Positions 12,139 to 23,505 of a DNA stretch of 64,000 nt are shown here, in pieces. The notes beneath the pieces were generated by a model. It saw nothing but the letters and a program-made list of their open reading frames with translations, was not told the DNA's origin and searched no databases. Numbering within the stretch: the stretch's first letter is position 1; each line of letters opens with the position of its first letter. The stretch is from Monosporascus cannonballus. Its lineage: Eukaryota > Ascomycota > Sordariomycetes > Xylariales. The DNA lies in contig QJNS01000032.1 of assembly GCA_004154925.1 (NCBI GenBank), positions 358,207-422,206 on the forward strand, read 5' to 3'. The position numbers and the translations under genes are program-made.

Positions 12139-12604
12139 TAACGCCGGAAGCGTGTTACGAAATATTTAGATTAATAGTTAACCAGTTAATAACGTTAAAG
12201 GTTGCCCAATTAGATAGAGATGAGATCGATACGGACGCGGTTATCTTTACTATTAACTATTTTTATTCTCATTCGAAACGTTCGAATTCCTTTATCGTTT
12301 CAGCACCTCTAATATTATGACGAAATATTTCGATGCCCCGACGACGAAAAAGTCGTCGTTATCTTTGAAAACGATTTAATTTGTTGGCAGCAGTCCGTAA
12401 CGCCTTTCGAGCCTGTTTTTTTCGCGCTTTAAACGATCTTTTTTATATAAAGGTTTTTTGTATTTCGCCTTAAACGGCCAAAAAACGTCGCAGGGACTGC
12501 CGTGACGAATATATCGCGCATATTTGGTGGAGTTACGAAAAACCGTATATTCTATCCTTTCCTTTTCGCAATAAGAACAAGAAGGTATGTTAAATTTATA
12601 ATGG
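12139..12604. other. Less mutated interval between copies A and C
   Basis: Visibly richer in G and C than its surroundings, with no recognised gene. It contains a perfect hairpin (GACGAC, 5-base loop, GTCGTC) at about 12,340-12,357. A TGTTACG at 12,153 resembles an LTR start, but what follows does not match the G1 LTR. It may be the 3' end of copy A or part of another element. Confidence 0.4.
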
Positions 12605-15600
12605 CTTTCTGGTAACCTTTTTCCATTTTGTACTGGAATAATGCCTTTTCTATTTGGTAATTATATTACTTTTAATAACAACAAGGGTTTTCTTACGGGC
12701 ATTGTTTTTTTTTTTTTTCAAATTAGCTTTCTCTTTCGGCTCATTTTTGAATATCTCTTAGGGCTATGGATCCAAAATATTGATACCATTATTTATCGTT
12801 CTTATTATTTCCGGTTCTGTTCGAAAAATCGAATCTTTTATAATATATACGGGTAATTCGTCCGTAAATGTATTATTTCTATTTTTCGTAATGGGAATAT
12901 TCTCGTCGTCAACAATATATAGTATGTATTTTGCCGTATCGATAAAAGATTCCGGGACAAACTTTTTTTATTTAATTCTAATATTTTCGTAGCCATTTTT
13001 GTAATATTTCTTATTATAATCGTAATATTTATTAAGTTAGCTTCCTAGCTTTACGCATTCCTTATTAGACTTTTCGTTGTAGAGGACCTGGTACGTATTT
13101 GAGCCGAATTATGTTAATGGGTTTATTTTTGTTTTTCTGATTTTCTTTAAGTTATTTCTCGGGTACGGGTTTTTAATTGTTCTGATAAGGCCTTTTAGAT
13201 ACCTTGTATTATGTTATCTTATACCCCATTTTATTGGAATTAAAATATTTGATCTGGTTCCAATCCTTTTTATAAGTGGTTTTTAATTTTATAAGCTCTG
13301 GTTCCGTGTCGTAAAAAATATTACCGCGTTAAGGAACGCTCGTATTAGCCGTATATCGAGGTTTGTTATTATTTTTTCCTTTAGTACTTTTAGTATATTA
13401 AGCGTATTATCGATTGTCGATCTTAATTATTATAACGATATAATCAGATAAATAATTAGGTCGATTAAGCTTAAAAAGCTTTTTTATACTTCCTTTTTTA
13501 GGCCGTCGAAAAACTTAGTTATTAATTTTTTGTCCTTAATTTTGCTTAAAAGCTGACTGAAAGAATATATTGCCGTAACTGGATATTAATTTTATTTATT
13601 ATACAATGAGAGTGCAAAAGTCTCGGTAAATTTCTGCACGCTCCACAAAAACGCGTATTTCTTCCACTTTAACGCCAATACCCTTCATACTTTAATCATA
13701 AGTATATAACCCAATTTGGGTCTAATTGCTTCGCGAAAAGAATAGTTACCTTATACGAGAACGAAATGGAAAATCGAAAAAGATTTAGGCGACGGCTTTA
13801 CCGAAATCGCGAAAAAATACGGAATATTTCTTATTATCGTTTAAGGCGTTTATAATCGCTATATGCGTTAAATTTTAGCCCAATTTTCGTTACGTTCGAA
13901 TCGCTTACATAAGTTTCGGCCTGTTTATAAAAAGTATTTATAACGATCTATTAACTTTAAACCTTTTATATTTATTGTTATATTTACCGACTTTATATTA
14001 TTTATATATTTTTAAATAAAATTTAACGTAATAACTTTATCGGAAAAGGATAATATATTAATACGTATGTTAACGTCCATTTTTAATTCCGGAATATACG
14101 AGACAAAATTTTTTTTAAGCTTTGGAATACCGCAATAAATTTTCCGAATCATGGCGAAAAGTTTTATTTAATAACAAAACGAACTTAAACCGTAATTGCG
14201 GTAAATAAACGTGATTAATTTTTCGCTGAGAAAGCTTTTAATATATTATTTTTTATTTTAATTATTATATTAATTATTAACCGTTTTTTTCAAAATAAAA
14301 ATGTCCCGTTTATTACTTAAATATATATAATCCCGATATAAAAAAACCGGCCAGACGTAAATGTTTTAGGGTTGTATCCGGTATAGAAAACGGAACTTCC
14401 TAATAGCTTTTAATAAGAATTCCGAAACCGCCCGGGGCGGAATAACCGGCCGCGTTTATCGTAATCGCCTTAACGAATATCTTTCCGAATGGCCTAATAA
14501 CGACTTTTTCTTTATGTAAAATAATATTCCTGTTTATACCGTCCCAATCGTAAAGAAATAACTTTAAAGGCAGGCCGTCGAAGTGCTGAAATGGTCCCCA
14601 TATTCGCCCGATTTAAACCTTATCGAAAACGTATAAAAGTTATTAAAGGAGCGCATTCAAAAAAACAGAACCGAAACTTAGGTTATTTGGTAATATGCAA
14701 GAAGTACTGAATTTACTTACTGCTATTATAATTGCTGTATAGGAAAAGTTCGCAGAAAGTATGTTAAATAATTTAATAAATAATATGTTAAAGCGGATCG
14801 AAATTATGATTGCAGCTTAAGGCTGGTATACAAAATATTAAAGTAACTTACCGTATGCGTAATTTATTTATTTGTAAATAATTAAAATTGCTATTAATTT
14901 TATTAAGAATTGGTGGAAAAACGTATAAGTGAAGTTGTGAAAATAATGGTTAGAAATATGGAATGTAGAGATTAAACCGAGACTTTTGCACCCCGACTGT
15001 AATTATTAAATTTATATTTCGGTTTTAATTTTTTATTGATTATTTTGAAAATATTTGTTAATATTTATTTAATTACTTATAATTATTATATATTTGAATT
15101 ATTTCTGGGTTTTCTTTTTCGACTAGCAAAATAACGTATTTCTTTATAATAAGCTTAAATTAAATAATTACATTTCTGATAAATCCCTTAATTACGAATT
15201 TAATTTGTATAATAAACGTAATTAATCAAACAAAAAAATACTTAAAATATATTAAATATTAAATTAAAAGTAATTATAACTTAATTAAAATTGTGTTGAA
15301 AAATTCTAATGTAAGGGGTTTAAGAATTTTTTCCGGTTTTTTGATAAAGTTCAGCTAAATAACTTAATTCGTTTAAAAAGGTTTTCCGGTTTCGTAAATT
15401 TCTTTTTTTTTCTTTAAACTTTTTATAAGCGGCTTAAAAGGATATCGCAAAGTTATTATTGTTTTTCTTAAGTTAAATAATATGTTCGTTTATGGTATTT
15501 AGGCGTCGAAAAACCTTTTCGCGAAAAAGACGAAGCGGCTTCTTTTTTTTCTCGGATTTTATTCCGGTATCCAGGTTATCAGAGATTTGGTAAATAAGCT

Positions 15601-15625
15601 GTTCGGGCTGTTTATTGGTAAACAT
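12605..15625 (-). mobile_element. G1 Gypsy copy C (gag to protease-proximal), interrupted
   Basis: Minus-strand 5' half of G1. It aligns with copy B over 12,605-13,604 and 15,002-15,600. The gag ATG is at 15,625 on the minus strand, giving MFTNKQPEQLIYQISDN, the least damaged gag start in the window. A 1,395-bp mariner-like element splits it. The 5' LTR follows at once on the right. Confidence 0.8.
13605..14999 (+). mobile_element. Tc1/mariner-like transposon, degraded, nested in G1 copy C
   Basis: Terminal inverted repeats share an exact 16-bp core (GTGCAAAAGTCTCGGT) within about 24 bp that otherwise differ only at four positions, mostly A versus G. TA is duplicated at 13,603-13,604 and 15,000-15,001. 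Excision restores a gap-free alignment with copy B (site at 2,349-2,350). The plus strand carries a broken DDE transposase: KWSPYSPDLNLIENV at 14,589-14,633, with the third catalytic acidic residue in SPDLN (codon 14,610-14,612), and a C-terminus MLKRIEIMIAA...GWYTKY near 14,790-14,840, as in fungal Tc1-like transposases. Several stops make it inactive. Length fits an originally full-size element. Confidence 0.92.
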
Positions 15626-16033
15626 AATATCGGCGATATTGCTTAAAGTTTAACGGTATTATTAAATAAAAGCTTGTAACGTATAACGGCTAGGCGGTTT
15701 AATTAATTATTAAATCTTAGTTATACGGGTTTATATTAGCAGAAATATTATAGAAAGTTAAAAAATAACTATAATAACGTATTACATTTCGTAATACAAA
15801 AGATACCTTACGTAACGAAATATTATTAAAAGCTGATATTATTTAAATTATAGAAATAATAAGCATATATATCTTAATCCGGCTTACTAGTTTACCACCA
15901 GTGAATTGGTAATCCAGCTTACTGGCTTACCACTAGTGAGTTGGTAATCCATCACGTGACCTGCCTTACCGCATACTCGTGGTTAGGTCGTAGCAGACCG
16001 TTTTTGAAGATCGTAGCCCGTTGGGTCATGACA
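15626..16033 (-). repeat. G1 LTR, 5' LTR of copy C
   Basis: Starts TGTCATGACCC on the minus strand at 16,033 and runs into gag of copy C. It contains TCACGTGA (15,952-15,959) and a two-unit 35-bp tandem repeat. The left boundary is approximate. Beyond 16,033 lies the truncated 3' end of the G2 element, so copy C probably inserted into G2. Confidence 0.72.
15882..15951. repeat. Two-unit 35-bp tandem repeat in LTR U3
   Basis: Units 15,882-15,916 and 15,917-15,951 both start GCTTACT and end TTGGTAATCCA, with few differences. The array lies directly beside the TCACGTGA octamer. Other G1 LTRs carry unrelated short repeats at the same point. Confidence 0.8.
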
Positions 16034-16039
16034 TATATC

Positions 16040-19000
16040 CGTTGGTATTTGGTAAAAAAGATTATTTTATATGCCTGAAAATCTATTTGCTCCTTAATCG
16101 CAACCCGGATGTAAACAAGTACGAATTCTTTATTTTTGAACTTAAAATTTTTGGTCGATAAATTTACTTATTGTCCTAATTGGAATTTCGTAGGCGTATA
16201 ATGTTAATTATAATACTTTTCTTGAACTGCCGTTATTTTTTCCTACTATTCGTATATTATTCGATAAATAACCGCCATTTTTACAAAGCGCTTTTTAATT
16301 TCTTATACTTATCCCTTAAATCTTTGTAGAAGGGATTTTACCATCTTTAAATAATATCCATATAAGGCTTCGAACGGAAAACGGCCGGTAAATATGTTTC
16401 GCATATTGTGTTATACGAATTCCGTATTTCGTAATAACTTTATCTAATTATTTTAATACTTATTAACGTAATTACGAAAATAATGTTCTAAAACTTGATA
16501 AGTACGTTTCGTTTATTTATCGGGTTGCGGATAGTAAACGGTCGATATTCGCCGTTTTATTTCTCCTTTTTCGTCAAATTCCGCCTATAATTAATTTATT
16601 AATAGTTTATTTTTATCGTTAATAATTCTACCCGGCGTACCGAATCTGCATTCCATTTTATCGTAAAGTAATCGGGCTAATTCGGCTGTAATTAAGGTTT
16701 TAACCGTAAAAATAAATAATCTTAATTTCGTAAAGCGGTCAACGATTACCAGGATTGCGTCGTACTTTAACCGGTTTAAACCTAGGCTTTTAAAAAGTTC
16801 CGTAATAAAACCTAACGAGATTTTTTAAAAAGGTTATTTAGGTAACGGCAAAGGCTGTAATTATCCATATAGTTTATAACGTAGCTTTATTATGCCTTAA
16901 TAATTCGCATATTATTTGGTATATTTTTGAATATTGTTCGCCATATTTTTCTAATAAAACTTTTTAGTTATCAGTTTTAACGTACGAATATATCCCATAT
17001 ATCCTACCCTTAAATTATTATAATATTAATTAATTAATATTTTTCATAATACGTTTTGTAATAGGATTACGAATCTATCCCGATAATACAAAACGTTATT
17101 TAAGTCTAGGAAATATGTTTCCTTTATTCGGGTTTAATATTCAATTATTGGTATTAATTTTATAATATTTAAATTCTTAGTTTATAACCTTCGAACCTAA
17201 TCGTAAAATTATTAAGAAGTTTTCAGTTATAATGCTTTTTTGTTTTTAATTAGCTTTATCGCCAAGGAACGTAAAACGTATTAATTATAAACAATAACTT
17301 TAATACCAATTTTGTTCTTTTCAAACTTTCGGAATTCGATCGTAATACTATCGTAATTTGCGGTTGTCGTTATTTTACCGTTAATCGTATTATTATTATA
17401 ATTCGCGTTTATATTGTTATTTACAAGCGATAAGGTCGGCAGGTACATAGTTTCTTGTTTTTTTTTTCGAAAATTTCCTGCGATCGTATAGCGAAAGCCT
17501 TTTGCTTTTTTTATGCGGATAATAATTATTTGAATTTCTGGTACTTAAAATCTGTTTGGAAATTTTATAGCGAACGAATTTTTTGCTGCTTTTATAAGGC
17601 CTTTTGCTCCCTTATAATGCTTTAAGTCGCGCTATATATCTGCAACCGTTTTTCGTACGTTTTTCGACATATTATTTGTAAATTAGAATTTTTTGGATAA
17701 CGTAAGAATTACGTTTTTATGCGTAATTTTCTTTAATATATAATCCGGGCGTTTAAATAGCTTATCCGCCCGGTTGGCGGCGTTCGGTTAGCATTAAATT
17801 TCAAAATTAAATTACGTAAGGCAATAAACCTATCGGGCCAACCTCCTTTTAAAATTCCGCGCCAGCGCCTTTATTATATCCTTTAACATTATGTAATCGG
17901 TAAATATTAACGATTTTTTTTTTCTGTAATTTTTAGGATTTGCCGTTAATATTCTAGGCTTTTTATAATCGCCAATAATTTTTATTACCTTATAATTTAT
18001 CGTTATTTGGTTAATTTTAATTTTTGCGACTAATATATTACCAGGCGTTAATAAATTTCGTATTTTTATAAGAATAACCTTAATATAGCTTTTACCGAGC
18101 TATTTGTTGTAATTCTGATATTCTTGGCGTTATCCTAATGTCGGAAAATAGTCGCCAACTAAAAAATATCTTTTAAATTTCGGAACGCCTTTTTAACCTT
18201 TTCGGTTTACCGGAATTTTGTTATTTTATTTTTGCCTTACGCCCTTTTTAAGAACTGAATAATTGGTTCGATAATGCGCAAGTAATAAGCGATAAATTTT
18301 CGATAAACATTCGCGAATCCTAGAAATATTTAAATATTATAAATTAATTTAGGCTTTGGCCATATTTCGGTAATATCGACCCGTCGGCGGTTCATCTCCA
18401 AATTATCGGTATTAATTTTAAATCCTAAAAATCTTATTTTTTTAAAAAAATTCGCATTTAAATATTTTAGCAAATAATTAATATTATAATAACCGTTCGT
18501 AAACTAATTAAAATTATTTTGCAATATTTTTGTTATCAGAATAAATAATTATATTATTTAGATATATTATATATATATGGTTAATAAATACAGTTAATGC
18601 TTTATATATATAGATTTAGAACGTTATCGATACGTTAATAAAGTTAAATGGTATAACCGTATATTTAATCTGTTCGTACCGTATCCGGAAAACAATTTTT
18701 TACTGGCCGCCTTTTTTAATTTTGATACGGTAATAAACGTTCTTAAAATCAATTTTCAAAAATATCTTGGTTAACTTTAAGCGATTTATTATTTTTGAAA
18801 TTAAAGGTAAATGGTATTTGTTTTTTATTATTTCCTAATTTCTCTCTTTATAATCGACGTATAATCGGAAATTGCCGTCCTTTTTAGGTATAAATAATAT
18901 TAGTATCTTTGCGTCCGTTTTCGAATAACGTATCCGCCTTATTTTTAAGTTTTTTCGGATATATTTTTCGAATACTTTTTTTGGAGTTTTCGAAATAAGG

Positions 19001-21290
19001 TAGATTAGGCCGAATAGGGACGTTTTCCTTAGTATCAGGTTTTTTGCATATTTTGCCCCTAGCAGTTAAGGTATTTCTTTCGTTAGTTTTTCGGAATATA
19101 TTCGCCGGAAATTCTTTAGATATATAGAGAGGTCGGTTACTCCCTATTTTTATTATTTTCCGAATTCCGGAATATTTAACTTTTCGGTTAGGTTTATCAG
19201 ATTGACGGTATAAATTTGCTTACCGAAAAACGTTAGGTTTGCAATTTTCTATTTATCGACTTTTTGTAATGGTTCGTACAACTATTAATATATAACTGTA
19301 TTTAACAATATTTTTAATTTACTTATTCCGGGTCTGGATAATAAGAAATCGGGCGCTTCCTAATTGCGGCGTATTGTAAAATAAATTTGCTTAAATTTTC
19401 GTTCGTTTCCGTTATTATTTGTTATCTTAACGAGAATTTGGTAAACCTTATAATATTTGATATACGTACTGTTAACGCTGATAAAATGCGGAGTATTTAC
19501 GGAAATTGGTTAATGGTTAACTTTCTTTATGAACCTTTTGCTTACAGTATTTATTTGTATTCCGATATCTATATTTGCTTGTATTGCTATATTCCTTCTA
19601 CTTTTTTTAATAAATGCTTTCTCTTTAAAGGGCGGTTTTATTCCGATTGTTCTGTAATTATCAGCCGAAATGGACTGGACGTATATGTTTATTCCGGCTT
19701 TTTTTGGGTGTACCTCTAAGGACTGGTTTAATTTATCGTTATATCTGTAATATTTTGTACGGCCTTCGGAAATCGGTTTCCATATAGCCGAGATAGCAAA
19801 GTTTTCGTATCCTTTTTAGGTTTATAACCTTGTTTCTTATAATTGAAACATTTCAATAAGCCCTTATGAAAATTAAGAGTATTAGATCGTACGGATTTGC
19901 TCTAATCCGAATTAAATCGGCGATTATTTGCCTTTCGAATATAAAAACGGCCGTAATCCTTATTATTCTTACGCGGCGCCTTTAATTTGTTTTAAGGATT
20001 TTTTTCTCGAAAGCGTTAAAGTAAGATCGTTTATCTTTGTTAATACCTTTAGCGGAAAATAATCGGGTTTCTTTTGTCTTTTTCCAGGTATTCTGATAGC
20101 GTTTTACCTTATTTACCACGTTACTAATTCGTTTTAGCTTAATGCTTTTTGTAATAAGGTATTTCGTAACTTTAATATTAATTTATATAAATAAATAAAA
20201 GTAAAACGTTTATTATTTTAATTGTTTTCAGGCTAAAGGCGTTCTAAACCCTATTATATAAATTAAGAGTCTTTATTTAACGTAAAAATTAAGGGTAATT
20301 AATCGGATTATTATTATAATTCTATAAATTGTTCTTTGTATTTCTTATCGAAAATGTTAGGATTTACCTAACTTTTTTTAATAAAAATCTATAAACCTTT
20401 TATTTTTAATATTTTTTCGTTATTAAAGTAATTAAACTTAACGTAATATAATCGCCAAACGTTCGCAATAAAAATGTTTATACAATTTATAGCCCATTAA
20501 ATATAAATAAAAACATTTCGTTTTCGTGTTTCGGTATAAATTTCCATAATAATCTTTATTTAATTTTCCTTTTTATTTGACGTATATTCGTAAATTTTTG
20601 AGCAATTATAACGCAATATTCGCTTATCGCCTTTAAGCTTTTACGACGATATTGTAATTAACTTATAAAAGTTTATTTTTTTAACTTATACTATTATTTA
20701 TTATTTGGCTAGCTGTTAAAATAATTCCGAATATTATTCGTTTTATTAACAGATAATTTCCAAAATATAGTTATTATTAAAGGATTTAATTTTTCTTTAT
20801 TTTGAATTCCAAGATGTGGTTGCTATATTATATCCGTTTTTCAACCGTTTAATTAACGATTATAGGAACGTATCCTTATTATATGTATAAGGTAATTCGA
20901 GACCCCGATGATTATGGTCCTTTATCCGTTAAGGCTTCGTTATAAGTTTTTTCGCCTATTTCCGTACTGTGATCGATCGTTCGTTAGTTAGGTTCCGATC
21001 GGCGGTTTTTTCGACTAATAACTTAGGTTCGTTTTATAATCAGCGAACTCTGCTTTTGGTAATTATCGCGTTATTTTTTATAATAAAAATAAAATAATTC
21101 TAAAATAACGTATAGCTCTAAATTTGGGTAAATTAATTTCCGATTAATCGCAAAACGTATTCCAAGAAATAAATATATTTGGTTACTTTTATCTGGTGTT
21201 TCCTATTAACTGCTAGATAGTGGATTTATATGAGTAAGTAAGTCGGTGGCTGATCGATAGCTGATCGGCGACCAGCCTTATTCTCATAGA
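16040..21290 (-). mobile_element. G2 Gypsy retrotransposon, minus strand, RIP-degraded
   Basis: A second Gypsy family. Minus-strand reading gives, from right to left: gag (about 19.4-20.9 kb, unclear); reverse transcriptase with the catalytic box reading YLNNIIIYS at 18,539-18,564 (both Asp codons now Asn, as G-to-A change gives); RNase H (about 18.0-18.3 kb); and integrase with YDAILVIVDRFTKLRLFIF (about 16.70-16.77 kb) and YYPQPDKQTKRTYQVLEHYF (about 16.49-16.56 kb). Close to the left end is a segment like LSTKNFKFKNKE, the usual post-integrase linker. The region about 21,000-21,290, beginning TGAGAATAAGG on the minus strand, may be its 5' LTR. Confidence 0.8.
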
Positions 21291-23164
21291 GGCTATATTT
21301 TTACACAAATTTATTCTTTATAATTAATGTTTTACATAATTTTAAAAAGATATAATTTATTTTTATTAAATTATAAATACGGTAATATTTAATAAATAAA
21401 CCATTTTTGAAGTTAATAATAAATTAATAATATATATTAAGATATTCCGATGTATAATTTTAAAATAATAAAATTATTACACGTTTTTACCATAGCATGT
21501 CAAGCGTGTTTTAGAAATACTTTTTATTTTTCTGGATTTTATTATTTTATAATTTTCATGTAAGTAATTCTTTTCTTTTAAATCTTTTCAAATTTAATAT
21601 ATATTATTAGTATAGCTTTATTTAATATATTAAACTATTATATTTATCGATTTTGTTCTTAAACAATGTTTAAATTACATTAATTATTCTCTGTTAATTT
21701 ATAATATTTTGTCTTATTAAGTAAATTACTCTTTCTATAGTATTTAATATTTTATTAATTCTTTGTAATTTATCGTTTTCTTAATAAACCTTTAAATACG
21801 CATCGAATTCATTGCTTTAAAACTTTTTGTGGTAGATATATAATAAATTGTAATTAGAAGTGAAAATTTATACTAACCTTTCGATATTACCTTTTGCAAT
21901 ATATTAAAGTAACCTTTTTATAAATTAATCATTAAATGAATATAAACATGAAAGACGTTTTGTTATCAATATTATTTTTTTGGTTAATTTTTAAAATTAT
22001 TCATATGTCGATATTGCTCTATAGTATAATAATTCGGAAATATCGATATTAGCGTTTATTTATTTTATTATTTTCGATTTAGTTAAAAAGATCGAATATA
22101 GTTTATATACACGTAGGATATATTAATAAATATAAGTGTTTTAAATGTTATATAGTAGGTATATTTTCTTATATTAATTAAAAATTCCAAAATAAATATT
22201 TCTTATTTATTTCTAAGATTTTAAATTAATTGCTAGGCTTTTTATGTTCTGTATCAAGTATTTTAGTAAAATACTCCTTATTTATTTTGTGTCTAAATTA
22301 TATTAATAATTTTATTAATTTTTCAATTATATATAGGTTGTCTTTTAAGATAAATAATTAATTATTTTATTTCGACCTTGTGAGCGTTTTTGAAATATTT
22401 TAACAATATTTCTTTTTACCGTAATTATAGTAATTAATTTGTTTTTTATCTTTATACTGAAATGTCTCGAATGTGCCATGTTTTAAAATCGTATTATAAA
22501 ATATAAATAATATATTAGGTTTTTTTACATTCATTAAATAACCTGTATACCTTAAAATATATTATTTCGTTTTATACATTATTTGTATGATTTGTTATTA
22601 ATTGTAATACTTTTGATAATATGTCGATTTAGGGTTTTAAAATTTAAAAATTTAAAAATTTATTTTCTAGATTATTCTTTAATTTCTCGTGAAGTACTTT
22701 AATATAAATAGTTCCGTTGTCGTTATTTTATTTTATTTTAATTATAAGGTTCCTAAATATTATTATATATTTGGAAAGAAATGTTTTATTTATATTCGAT
22801 ATTAATATAATTATAAAAGCGATTTAAAAAAGCGTTTTCCGATTGATTTAATTGCGCTTTACATAATTTTTATAATAAATTTAAATTAATTTAAACTCGT
22901 TTCTAATTACGACAACGATAGTAACGAAAATTTAATCTGTTAATTTTTGGAATCTTTCAAACTTAAAGCGTGTTTTTACTTAAATAAAAAAAGCTTATGT
23001 ATTATTTTTTAATCTAATATGAAAAAATATTAAATTGGAAATTATAATATATTTATTTGCGTGAAATCTTAAAAAAAGTATTCTAATAAAGATCTTAATT
23101 CCTAAACCCTGTATTTCAAATAACCCCGTATTTATTAATTAATATAATAATTTTACAAGGTTTA
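21291..23164 (-). mobile_element. G1-like gag/protease remnant, minus strand
   Basis: Very AT-rich. Bases around 21,990-22,140 align with 44,120-44,230 and with copy B near 1,510-1,610, so this is another minus-strand G1 5' half. No open frames survive. It joins a minus-orientation LTR on the right. Confidence 0.6.
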
Positions 23165-23505
23165 TTTAGCAATTAACAATATTATTAAATTTAGATTTAT
23201 ACCGTATAATAATAAAATAATTCAATTATTACATTTAAGTTATACGAATTAATATTAATACAAATATTATAAAACTTTAAATTATATATATATTTATTAA
23301 TCATATAATATAATATTTATAATTTGTAACTAACAAAATTATCTTATACCTTAAGATTATTTAAATTATAAAAATAATATATATATATATCTCGATTACT
23401 AGCTTGTTACTAGTAAGTTGGTAATCCGTTACGTAATCTAATCCACTTGATCATTTTAGCTATTTCTATTACGACCGTTTTTGAAAGCCGTAGTTTGTTA
23501 AAACG
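23165..23505 (-). repeat. G1 LTR, heavily RIP-mutated
   Basis: Aligns with the LTR of copy C, including a degraded single version of the GGTAATCC repeat. The octamer that is TCACGTGA elsewhere is TTACGTAA here (23,429-23,436), which is exactly what CA-to-TA change on both strands would give. Boundaries are approximate. Confidence 0.65.

Larger units (their letters stand above)
6413..12140 (+). mobile_element. G1 Gypsy retrotransposon copy A (chromodomain type), RIP-degraded
   Basis: The best-preserved copy of the main family. Order on the plus strand: gag from an ATG at 6,425; a possible degraded zinc-knuckle segment near 7,557-7,605; a protease region (about 8,790-9,010, ending NYDMILGLL); reverse transcriptase (about 9,540-10,206); RNase H (about 10,230-10,690); integrase (about 10,780-11,700); and a C-terminal chromodomain (11,989-12,138). 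The order PR-RT-RH-IN-chromodomain is that of Ty3/Gypsy chromoviruses. Stops are mostly TAA or TAG where CAA, CAG or TGG is expected, as RIP produces. A 284-bp miniature element interrupts it at 8,477-8,760. I could not identify its 3' LTR. Confidence 0.85.

Noticed and set aside
12153..12540. 3' LTR of G1 copy A starting with TGTTACG
   Set aside because: After the first seven bases the sequence does not match the 5' LTR at 5,977 or any other G1 LTR.
19387..19719. 110-codon plus-strand open frame in the G2 element
   Set aside because: It is antisense to the G2 gag/pol region, rich in Tyr, Phe and Ile as AT-rich sequence gives by chance, and has no recognisable domain.
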